A DNA stretch of 5,547 nt from Gammaproteobacteria bacterium. GTDB taxonomy: Bacteria > Pseudomonadota > Gammaproteobacteria > Pseudomonadales > GM7GCV1. Below the pieces are notes generated by a model that was given only the letters and a program-made list of their open reading frames with translations, had not been told where the DNA came from and did no database searches. A program made the position numbers and the translations under genes. The stretch is from assembly GCA_030830945.1 (NCBI GenBank), contig JAURLY010000271.1:1-5547 (forward strand). Direction: 5' to 3'. Shown here piece after piece: positions 1 through 5,547 of this stretch; position 1 is the stretch's first letter, and every line of letters starts with the position of its first letter.

Positions 1-600
1 ACCTATATGGTCGAAGGCCAGTCCAGCAGGGACTTTAAACAAATAAAAACCATGATCTATACGCAACCAGAGCTTGCCCACCAAATGCTTTCCAAGTTGG
101 CGGATTCTGTTGCTGAGTATCTCAGTGCACAAATCATAGCGGGCGCACAGGCTGTGCAAATTTTCGACACTTGGGGTGGCGCCCTTAGTGATCAGGCCTA
201 TATTGATTTTTCTCTCCAATATATGCAGAAGATAGTCGGCAAACTCAAGTCCGACCCCATTACTGCAGATACGCCAATAATCCTTTTTACCAAGAACGGT
301 GGCCAATGGCTTGAGCAAATTGCTGCCACAGGATGCGATGCAGCTGGTCTCGACTGGACAACCAACATAGGGCAGGCAAAAGCTCGGGTCGGCGACAAAA
401 TTTGTCTTCAGGGCAATATGGATCCTGCAGTGCTATTAAGTAGTCCTGAGCATATAAAGACAGAAGTTGGCCGCATTTTGACAGAATTTGGCACCGGTCC
501 CGGGCATGTATTTAATCTCGGTCATGGCATCACTCCAGATGTTCCCGTCGAGCATGCTGCCGCTTTTGTGAGTGCTGTGCACGAGCTAAGTGTGATATAA
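1..600 (+). CDS. hemE: Uroporphyrinogen decarboxylase, C-terminal part (5' end outside the window)
   Basis: HemE removes four carboxyl groups from the acetate side chains of uroporphyrinogen III to give coproporphyrinogen III, a cytoplasmic step of heme synthesis that needs no cofactor. The frame is open from the first base (T-Y-M-V-E-G...), so the gene is cut by the left edge. The 199 visible residues correspond to the C-terminal 55-60% of a protein that is usually about 350 residues long. Counting from the first visible codon, family motifs are FDTWGG (55-60), LFTKNGGQWLE (95-105), a GLDWTT segment near 116-121, LQGNMDP (136-142) and FNLGHG (171-176), followed by the usual DVPxEHxxxFVxAVHxLS tail. 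These match E. coli HemE as I remember it almost without gaps. The reading frame is intact and ends in TAA. The ATG at base 7 is an internal Met, not the start. Confidence 0.97.
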   Translation, partial: TYMVEGQSSRDFKQIKTMIYTQPELAHQMLSKLADSVAEYLSAQIIAGAQAVQIFDTWGGALSDQAYIDFSLQYMQKIVGKLKSDPITADTPIILFTKNGGQWLEQIAATGCDAAGLDWTTNIGQAKARVGDKICLQGNMDPAVLLSSPEHIKTEVGRILTEFGTGPGHVFNLGHGITPDVPVEHAAAFVSAVHELSVI

Positions 601-634
601 GTCGCATTACGCTTCTTTTTAAAGAAAACCTAAC

Positions 635-650
635 TGGCTAAAACTAGCCA
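635..650 (+). other. Small inverted repeat after hemE
   Basis: TGGCTA (635-640) and TAGCCA (645-650) are perfect inverted copies around an AAAC loop, 34 bases after the hemE stop. The stem is only 6 bp and no T-run follows, so it is a poor intrinsic terminator. It may be a weak 3'-end or processing structure, or chance. The rest of the gap from 601 to 737 shows no confident promoter or terminator. Confidence 0.25.
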
Positions 651-737
651 TTCCGTATCTGAGCATGGAGACTTCAGCTGTACATTTGTCGCTGTTAGAA
701 AAATGGAGTTAAACACCCAGTTAGCGAGATTACCGTT

Positions 738-2045
738 ATGGCAAAATTAGAAAAAGTTAAAGTAGACGTCTTGGACCTGAAAGTGGGGCTATATGTTTCC
801 GCACTGGATAGACCCTGGTCACAAACTTCCTTTCCATTGCAAGGCTTCCAGATTCGCTCCCACCGAGAGCTGAGTGCTCTTAAGGCAGTCTGTCAGTATG
901 TATATATAGACTCGCAAAAGAGCAATTTCGAAAATGATGCCGCTCGCCAGCAGATTTTAAACAGCAGTACTGCAGACAAAAGAGACGTCAACAAAGTCCG
1001 TAAGTCCACAAAGCCCCTTGATATTGATCACGGGTTTTACGCTTTCAATAACAATCTCCCAACTTCTGCACAATACCAGCGCGCTAATGAAGATTTGGTT
1101 CGTGTTTCAGATTCCATCAAGTCAATCTACAGTGAGTTGCGCGCTGGCACAGAAATTGATGAAGCCAAATTAAACCAAGCCTCTTCCATCTTAACCGACG
1201 CGATTGTAAAAATGCCGGCGGCAGCATTCTGGACCGCCCTGTTACAGGAGCACGATGATCGAATCTACAATCACGGACTTAGAGCTGCTACCTGGGCGTT
1301 GCTATGTGGACGTCATATTGGTCTGGAAGTACTTCAGCTCAAACGCCTTGCACAGGGCATCCTGCTGAAAGACGTATATCGACTTTCAGGTAAATTCAGC
1401 GCCCAAACCAAATCCGATCCCGTTCTCGCTAGCGTCAGCCTGCTGCGCGAATCAAACGCTCACCCCAAGGTCATTGCTGTGGTGAAATATCACTGCGAAC
1501 GTTTCAATGGTTCAGGCAAACCTTTTGGGTTGCTCGGTGAAAAAATTCCCTTTTTGGCTCGAATTGCATCTATCGCCACCGCGTATGATTTGGCCATGTA
1601 TCCCTTGAAGGATCAGGGAAGTGCCAAGTCTCCTTCCCAGGCGGCAAAAGTGCTCTATAACCAAAAGGGCAAAGCCTTCCAGGAGGAACTGGTTGTTGAG
1701 TTTATTGAGGCCATTGGACTCTACCCTTTGGGAACAAAAGTCACGCTTTCTTCGGGCGAAACCGGCATTGTTATCAAAAACAATCCAAATCGACGTCTCA
1801 AACCAGAAATTATGGTTGTTAAGGATTCCAACGGCTCTGATCTTGACGTACCCCATACAATCAATCTTTCCAGTGTTGAAGGTCTATCAATTACTGCAGA
1901 CCTCCCATCAACCGGTTCGGATAATGAATTAAAAAGCATTTTTGAAAATTCAGTACTTAGTCTCGCCTCTAATGACGACAAAAATACTGGAAGCGGAGGT
2001 TTCATCAAGCGATTGTTTCGCTCTGAGTCTGCCGCCGCAGTCTGA
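738..2045 (+). CDS. DUF3391 protein with degenerate, probably inactive HD-GYP domain
   Basis: A 435-residue soluble protein with no signal peptide or membrane segment. Residues about 5-60 match the DUF3391 module often found before HD-GYP domains (VLDLKVGLYV... YVYID). Residues about 160-350 follow the HD-GYP fold, which normally hydrolyses c-di-GMP. His179 is kept, but the HD-x-GK motif is K211-D212-V-Y-R215, the next ligand His appears to be D227, HHExxDGxGYP reads H252-C-E-R-F-N-G-S-G-K-P262, and the later metal Asp is T281. The segment after the HD position is also about 13 residues shorter than usual. The family's C-terminal extension (YPLGTKVTLSSGETG, 329-343) is intact, so the domain is recognisable but very likely without phosphodiesterase activity. 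It could bind c-di-GMP or a partner protein instead; that role is inferred. The ATG has only a weak purine-rich site (GCGAG, 724-728). The gene stands between hemE and convergent psd and has its own terminator. Confidence 0.88.
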   Translation: MAKLEKVKVDVLDLKVGLYVSALDRPWSQTSFPLQGFQIRSHRELSALKAVCQYVYIDSQKSNFENDAARQQILNSSTADKRDVNKVRKSTKPLDIDHGFYAFNNNLPTSAQYQRANEDLVRVSDSIKSIYSELRAGTEIDEAKLNQASSILTDAIVKMPAAAFWTALLQEHDDRIYNHGLRAATWALLCGRHIGLEVLQLKRLAQGILLKDVYRLSGKFSAQTKSDPVLASVSLLRESNAHPKVIAVVKYHCERFNGSGKPFGLLGEKIPFLARIASIATAYDLAMYPLKDQGSAKSPSQAAKVLYNQKGKAFQEELVVEFIEAIGLYPLGTKVTLSSGETGIVIKNNPNRRLKPEIMVVKDSNGSDLDVPHTINLSSVEGLSITADLPSTGSDNELKSIFENSVLSLASNDDKNTGSGGFIKRLFRSESAAAV

Positions 2046-2069
2046 TTAAGGGAATACCTGTGAACCCTG

Positions 2070-2099
2070 GGCCTAATATTTATATTAGGCCTATTTTTT
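2070..2099 (+). terminator. Intrinsic terminator of the DUF3391/HD-GYP gene, inside the psd 3' end
   Basis: A perfect 10-bp stem (GGCCTAATAT at 2070-2079, ATATTAGGCC at 2082-2091) with a nominal TT loop is followed by TA and six T (2094-2099). It begins 25 bases after the stop of the forward gene, the normal place for Rho-independent termination. The left arm lies beyond the psd stop; the loop, right arm and T-run cover the psd stop codon and its last codons. On the minus strand no T-run follows the stem, so it should mainly stop forward transcription. Confidence 0.85.
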
Positions 2100-2913
2100 G
2101 CCCCATTTTTACAGACATTCCTGGCGCCATTAGCTCGTCCAGTTCAACCATTCCTTTAGGACACAACAAGATAACGGTTGAACCGAGATAAAATCGGCCA
2201 AGCTCTTCACCTCTCAACAATGTCGTTTTCTGAAAATCCAGTATGCTGGGTACTTTTGATCTTTTAATGAATCCAGTGAGTACCGTCTCCATTCCCCCAA
2301 CTATTAGGGCTCCCACCATCACCAGGACAAAATTTTTCTTTGTCTCTTCATCCTCAAAAGTAATTACCAGGCGCTCATTAATTGCGAAAAGACTATCCAC
2401 ATTTTGTGCTGTTCGATTATTTACAGAAAACAATTTTCCTGGAATGTAGCGAATACTTAATGGTTTTCCATTCAGAGGCATATGTACCCGATGGTAATCT
2501 TTTGGCGACAGATACACTGTAGTGAAACACCCACCGTCCATATAAACAGCTAGATCATTGTCTCCCAGCAACTTCGAGACGGAATACATTTTTCCCTTGG
2601 CCTGGATGATTTGCATCTGTGATATCTGGCCAAGTTCCGAAATAACTCCGTCTGCAGGAGAAACCATCGCTTTAGCATTTTCCGGCAAAGGCCTGGCCCC
2701 TGATCTGAGTCGCCTTGTAAAAAAATCATTGAAGTCAGCGTATTGATCTATGCTCAGAGCGTCTGCCTCTGTCATATCGACCTCGTACGCTCGAATAAAG
2801 CTTCCTATTAAAAAATTTTTTATTGGCCGATACCTAAGACGAGCCAGAACGCCAGCCAGGCTAGTAATTAATTTTTTTGGTAATACAGTCTGGGTTTGTA
2901 CAAAAAAGTCCAA
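2080..2913 (-). CDS. psd: Phosphatidylserine decarboxylase proenzyme, TTG start
   Basis: Psd converts phosphatidylserine to phosphatidylethanolamine at the inner membrane, using a pyruvoyl group made by self-cleavage. The 277-residue product carries the family signatures: PADGVIS (86-92, with Asp88), IQAKGKMYS (103-111), YLSPKDYHRVHMP (134-146, with His141 and His144), LFSVN (161-165), and LGST (243-246). By comparison with E. coli, Asp88, His144 and Ser245 form the self-cleavage triad. Cleavage between Gly244 and Ser245 would give a 244-residue beta chain and a 33-residue pyruvoyl alpha chain. The protein lacks the acidic C-terminal tail of E. coli Psd. The start is TTG at 2913-2911: an in-frame TAA lies 15 bases upstream, a good AGGA site precedes it by 6 bases, and the N-terminus lines up with E. 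coli Psd (Q-x-x-x-LPKxxxTxLAG). It is convergent with the upstream HD-GYP gene and divergent from the GAF gene, so it is probably a single-gene unit. Confidence 0.96.
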   Translation of the reverse strand: MDFFVQTQTVLPKKLITSLAGVLARLRYRPIKNFLIGSFIRAYEVDMTEADALSIDQYADFNDFFTRRLRSGARPLPENAKAMVSPADGVISELGQISQMQIIQAKGKMYSVSKLLGDNDLAVYMDGGCFTTVYLSPKDYHRVHMPLNGKPLSIRYIPGKLFSVNNRTAQNVDSLFAINERLVITFEDEETKKNFVLVMVGALIVGGMETVLTGFIKRSKVPSILDFQKTTLLRGEELGRFYLGSTVILLCPKGMVELDELMAPGMSVKMGQKIGLI

Positions 2914-2919
2914 GGTGTT

Positions 2920-2923
2920 TCCT
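2920..2923 (-). promoter_or_regulatory. Ribosome binding site of psd (supports the TTG start)
   Basis: On the minus strand AGGA stands 6 bases before TTG (2913-2911). With an in-frame TAA just upstream, this fixes the rare TTG as the likely start, since no ATG or GTG lies between that stop and the conserved N-terminal segment. Confidence 0.75.
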
Positions 2924-2986
2924 GCTTAATAAGTTAGTTACGACGCACATTTATATATTTATCAAAAAACTCATCGACCTCTTTAC

Positions 2987-3016
2987 TTGCCGAAGACTAT
3001 GCTCAATGGTTATATA
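2987..3016 (+). promoter_or_regulatory. Possible sigma-70-like promoter of the GAF/HD-GYP gene
   Basis: TTGCCG (2987-2992) and TATATA (3011-3016) stand 18 bases apart in the AT-rich divergent gap of 135 bp (2914-3048). Each box matches the consensus at 4 of 6 positions. The gap must hold promoters for both psd and the GAF gene, but no psd promoter stood out and AT-rich DNA gives such matches by chance. Confidence 0.25.
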
Positions 3017-3048
3017 GCTACACAAAATATGAGTTTATGTAGATTATC

Positions 3049-5223
3049 ATGAGTGATCGATTACTGGATCAGCCGATGTCGACAGAAATGTACGATCGTA
3101 TAATTGCTGTCGCCGTAAAAATTGCAGGGGAGGCTGATGTTCACCGCCTCTGCTCTACCCTGCTGTCCGAAGCACAATCCATTACTGGCGCCCAAGGGGG
3201 CACACTTTACCTGGCTTCTGAACATGAACATAAAGAAGAGGCCACTCTTGATTTTGTGATCGTGCGAAACTCTGTTCTTAACATAGATACAGACAAATCA
3301 AACCTGCCCCCACTATCTCTATACAGCGATAGCGGTGAACCCAATCTTAAAAATGTTGCCTGTTACGCTTATCACCGTGGCCAAAGAATCAATATTGAGG
3401 ATGTGTATCCATCCAAAGGCTTTGATTTTTCTGGCACAAAGCGATTCGATGAAAGTACCGGGTTTAATAGTGTTTCATTCCTGACCGTTCCTTTAATCGC
3501 TGACACCGGCAAGGTTCTTGGAGTTTTTCAATTACTTAACGCCACGGATCAGGGGCAGGTCGTCCCATTTGATCCCACGCAGGAATCTGCAATTCAAATA
3601 CTGGCTAATTTTGCTGCCAAAGCGCTGGAAACCCAACTGGCCAGCCAGCGACGTCGGGAATTACTGGTTAACTTATCGGGAACTTCTGATACCAAGCGAT
3701 TAACCGAGCAAATATTGAAAGAGGCTCGAGCCATTACCAATGCTGATGGTGGCACTATTTTCATGCTGAACGATAAACTTGAGACCCCTCAGCTTGAATT
3801 CGCCCTGATGGTTAATGACCCGCTTGATATCTACCTTGGCGGATCAGATGCAGGTGAAATCGACCTACCACCGTTACCCTTGGATCATCATCAAGTTAAA
3901 GGGAAATCTGGATTGGCGACCCATTGCGCCACTACAGGAGAAGTCGTCAATATCTCTGATGCATACGACAACATAGAATTCGACTTTTCCCATGTTCGGG
4001 AGTTTGACCAGCAACATGATTACCACTCTACGTCTTTTCTGGCCGTTCCGTTGACTAACCACGAAGATGAAGTTATTGGGGTTTTACAGCTAGTTAATGC
4101 TCGTGATTTTCGCTCTAACGAAGTTATTCCCTTTGCCGAGAAAGCCGAGGCCATCGTTACCTCGCTCGCAACTTATGCAGCTATTGCCCTGCATAACCGT
4201 ATATTGCTGCAAGACTTGAAAGCACTTCTGGATGCTTTTATTCAAGTTATCGCCCAAGCAATTGACGCCAAGTCATCTCACACAAGCAATCACTGCCAGC
4301 GAGTTCCCATGCTAATGGAGATGATTGCACAAGCCGCCTGCGAGGATGACAAAACCTTCGCAGATTTCGACCTCAATGACGACGAATGGTATGAGATCCG
4401 GGTTGCATCCTGGATGCATGACTGTGGAAAACTCGCCACACCGGATTCTGTACTCGACAAGAGCACCAAGCTACACCTCCTTCGCGATGGCATTTATGAA
4501 GTGCAAGCCCGCATTGCAGCCTTGCGTCAGCACCTCCGGGTTGAATACTTGGAAAGCCTAATTGAACACCCTGAAGATTCTCTAGAGATAAAAGCCACGT
4601 ATGAATCCAAGCTAGTGACATTGGAAGAAGATGCTGCCTTCCTTCTTACTGCCAACAAAGGCGGCGAGTTTATGTCTGAAGAATCAAAGGATCGCATTCG
4701 TCAGGTCGCAAAACAAGAATGGCCAGATGCCAATGGGAAGATGCAACCGTTGCTCTCACAGAAGGAGGTAGATTTTCTCTGTATTGAGCGCGGCACACTA
4801 TCCCAGGAAGAGCGCCAGATCATCAACGATCATATGGTAGTCACCCTCGACATGCTGGAATCCCTTCCTTTCCCCAGAAAGCTTAGACGCGTTCCTGAAT
4901 ACGCAGGAGGCCATCATGAAAAAATGGATGGCAGCGGGTTCCCTCGAGGATTGACTCGTGAACAAATGTCCGTTCCTGCAAGAATGATGGCTATTGCAGA
5001 TATTTTTGAGGCTTTGACTTCGCAAGACAGGCCATATAAAGACCCTATGAAAATTAGTCTCGCCCTTACCATTCTTAAGACAATGCGAGAAGATAATCAT
5101 ATTGATCCAGATTTGTTCGATTTGTTTGTACGGTCCCGGGTGTGGGAAAAATATGCCAAAACCACACTTAAGCCCGAGCAATTGGACGTAACCGACGCAG
5201 AACCCTATCTGGCGCAAGCTTAA
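3049..5223 (+). CDS. Tandem-GAF HD-GYP protein, probable c-di-GMP phosphodiesterase
   Basis: A 724-residue soluble protein that probably hydrolyses c-di-GMP under control of two sensory GAF domains. GAF1 covers about residues 30-196 and GAF2 about 217-383. They are clear copies of each other: NLPPLSL/DLPPLPL, INIEDVY/VNISDAY, FDFS, SFLTVPL/SFLAVPL, GVFQLLNA/GVLQLVNA. A helical linker (384-405) leads to the HD-GYP domain (about 395-690). Its metal ligands are present: H415 (NHCQRV), H457-D458 with K461 (HDCGK), H595, H622-H623-E624 and D651. The signature is DGSGFP (627-632), with F for Y. The residue four before H415 is His, not Glu, which suggests a two-metal rather than three-metal centre. 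About 110 extra, mostly helical and charged residues (about 472-582) separate the HD motif from H595. The ATG at 3049 is the first after an in-frame TAG (3040) but has no clear Shine-Dalgarno site; ATG 3076, with GGA 7 bases ahead, is an alternative. It is followed after 14 bases by the CHASE2 gene, likely in one operon. GAF ligands cannot be read from the sequence. Confidence 0.93.
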   Translation: MSDRLLDQPMSTEMYDRIIAVAVKIAGEADVHRLCSTLLSEAQSITGAQGGTLYLASEHEHKEEATLDFVIVRNSVLNIDTDKSNLPPLSLYSDSGEPNLKNVACYAYHRGQRINIEDVYPSKGFDFSGTKRFDESTGFNSVSFLTVPLIADTGKVLGVFQLLNATDQGQVVPFDPTQESAIQILANFAAKALETQLASQRRRELLVNLSGTSDTKRLTEQILKEARAITNADGGTIFMLNDKLETPQLEFALMVNDPLDIYLGGSDAGEIDLPPLPLDHHQVKGKSGLATHCATTGEVVNISDAYDNIEFDFSHVREFDQQHDYHSTSFLAVPLTNHEDEVIGVLQLVNARDFRSNEVIPFAEKAEAIVTSLATYAAIALHNRILLQDLKALLDAFIQVIAQAIDAKSSHTSNHCQRVPMLMEMIAQAACEDDKTFADFDLNDDEWYEIRVASWMHDCGKLATPDSVLDKSTKLHLLRDGIYEVQARIAALRQHLRVEYLESLIEHPEDSLEIKATYESKLVTLEEDAAFLLTANKGGEFMSEESKDRIRQVAKQEWPDANGKMQPLLSQKEVDFLCIERGTLSQEERQIINDHMVVTLDMLESLPFPRKLRRVPEYAGGHHEKMDGSGFPRGLTREQMSVPARMMAIADIFEALTSQDRPYKDPMKISLALTILKTMREDNHIDPDLFDLFVRSRVWEKYAKTTLKPEQLDVTDAEPYLAQA

Positions 5224-5224
5224 C

Positions 5225-5231
5225 TAAGGAG
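5225..5231 (+). promoter_or_regulatory. Strong ribosome binding site of the CHASE2 gene
   Basis: TAAGGAG lies 6 bases before the ATG at 5238 and directly after the stop of the preceding gene. It fixes the start of a gene whose end lies outside the window and supports co-transcription with independent translation initiation. Confidence 0.85.
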
Positions 5232-5237
5232 ACCCAT

Positions 5238-5547
5238 ATGCGGTTTCGGCTAAGAGATATGAAGCGCAAGGTTTGGCCTGTCGGCGTCGGCCTGGCCATC
5301 ACTTTCTTCCATCTTTACTGGATGAACACCAGCAATCCACTCCTGATAGAAATCAGGCAAAGACTGGATTGGATCATTTACGACATGCGACTGTTCTATA
5401 ACCTGAAAGACAATCCTGAGCCCTCACAGGATATCGTTTTGATCGATATGGACGAGCGATCTCTTTCAGAACAGGGTCGCTGGCCCTGGAGCCGCTTGGT
5501 CATGGCAGACTTGATTAACAAACTCGGCGATGCCGGTGTTGTGGTTA
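5238..5547 (+). CDS. CHASE2-domain membrane sensor protein, N-terminal part (cut by the right edge)
   Basis: The frame opens at ATG 5238 behind a strong ribosome binding site and stays open for 103 codons to the window end. Residues 1-11 are strongly basic (MRFRLRDMKRK), followed by a hydrophobic segment at about 12-29, which fits a signal anchor with the N-terminus inside. Then comes the start of a CHASE2 domain: YDMR (48-51), DIVLIDMDERSL (65-76) and GRWPWSR (80-86), followed by a LINKLGDAGV helix-strand segment. CHASE2 is an extracytoplasmic sensory domain that in known proteins is followed by further transmembrane helices and an output such as a class III adenylate/guanylate cyclase, a histidine kinase, a GGDEF domain or a Ser/Thr kinase. 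The output lies beyond this window, so the enzyme type is unknown; a cyclase is a common case. The 14-base gap to the GAF/HD-GYP gene suggests a shared operon and linked signalling. Confidence 0.85.
   Translation, partial: MRFRLRDMKRKVWPVGVGLAITFFHLYWMNTSNPLLIEIRQRLDWIIYDMRLFYNLKDNPEPSQDIVLIDMDERSLSEQGRWPWSRLVMADLINKLGDAGVVV

Noticed and set aside
613..626. TTCTTT/AAAGAA inverted repeat just after hemE
   Set aside because: All but two of its bases are A or T, the loop is 2 bases and no T-run follows on the forward strand, so it would not make a stable terminator.
689..727. TCGCT/AGCGA pair that could hide the weak ribosome binding site of the DUF3391 gene
   Set aside because: Only 5 bp across a loop of about 29 bases; likely chance.
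703..750. Short frame of 15 codons (ATG 703) overlapping the start of the DUF3391 gene, a possible leader peptide
   Set aside because: No good ribosome binding site, no regulatory codon run and no stem-loop pair to support attenuation.
1512..2008. Overlapping plus- and minus-strand open frames within the DUF3391/HD-GYP gene
   Set aside because: The forward frame from 738 continues through here with recognisable HD-GYP motifs; the other frames show no known family features.
2941..2975. AT-rich stretch (TTATATATTTATC) as a psd promoter or regulator site
   Set aside because: A -10-like TATAAA can be read on the minus strand, but no convincing -35 box lies at the right distance.
4798..5217. Minus-strand open frame of 139 codons opposite the HD-GYP signature
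   Set aside because: It lies wholly within the well-supported GAF/HD-GYP gene, shows no domain-like pattern and has a composition typical of an antisense shadow.
1..5547. Mobile element, CRISPR array, tRNA/rRNA or phage-defence genes
   Set aside because: No repeats with spacers, transposase motifs, terminal inverted repeats, tRNA-like folds or defence-family domains were seen; nearly all the window is explained by five intact or edge-cut genes.

Overview
The window reads as ordinary chromosomal DNA of a gammaproteobacterium. The HemE and Psd proteins resemble their Escherichia coli counterparts closely, and the two c-di-GMP-type proteins carry domain layouts (DUF3391 + HD-GYP, GAF-GAF-HD-GYP) common in Pseudomonas and in marine or free-living relatives. 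The exact lineage cannot be fixed from the sequence. No RNA gene, insertion sequence, CRISPR array or phage feature was seen.

Layout, left to right: (1) the 3' part of hemE (uroporphyrinogen decarboxylase, heme synthesis) runs in from the left edge and ends at 600. (2) After a 137-bp gap comes a forward gene (738-2045) for a DUF3391 protein whose HD-GYP domain has lost most metal-binding residues. It ends in a strong intrinsic terminator (2070-2099). (3) That terminator lies inside the 3' end of the convergent psd gene (2080-2913, minus strand; phosphatidylserine decarboxylase), which starts with TTG. (4) A 135-bp AT-rich divergent gap separates psd from a 724-residue forward gene (3049-5223) with tandem GAF domains and a metal-ligand-complete HD-GYP domain, interrupted by an insert of about 110 residues. 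(5) Fourteen bases later, behind a strong ribosome binding site, starts a membrane-anchored CHASE2 protein (5238 to the right edge), cut off before its output domain.

Two of the five genes are housekeeping (heme, phosphatidylethanolamine synthesis). The other three are signalling genes: a probably inactive HD-GYP protein, a probably active c-di-GMP phosphodiesterase with two sensory GAF domains, and a CHASE2 sensor apparently in one operon with that phosphodiesterase. The most interesting points are the degenerate HD-GYP next to a conserved one, the large insert in the conserved one, and the possible link between c-di-GMP breakdown and a CHASE2 output enzyme (often a nucleotide cyclase). No clearly unprecedented system is visible.
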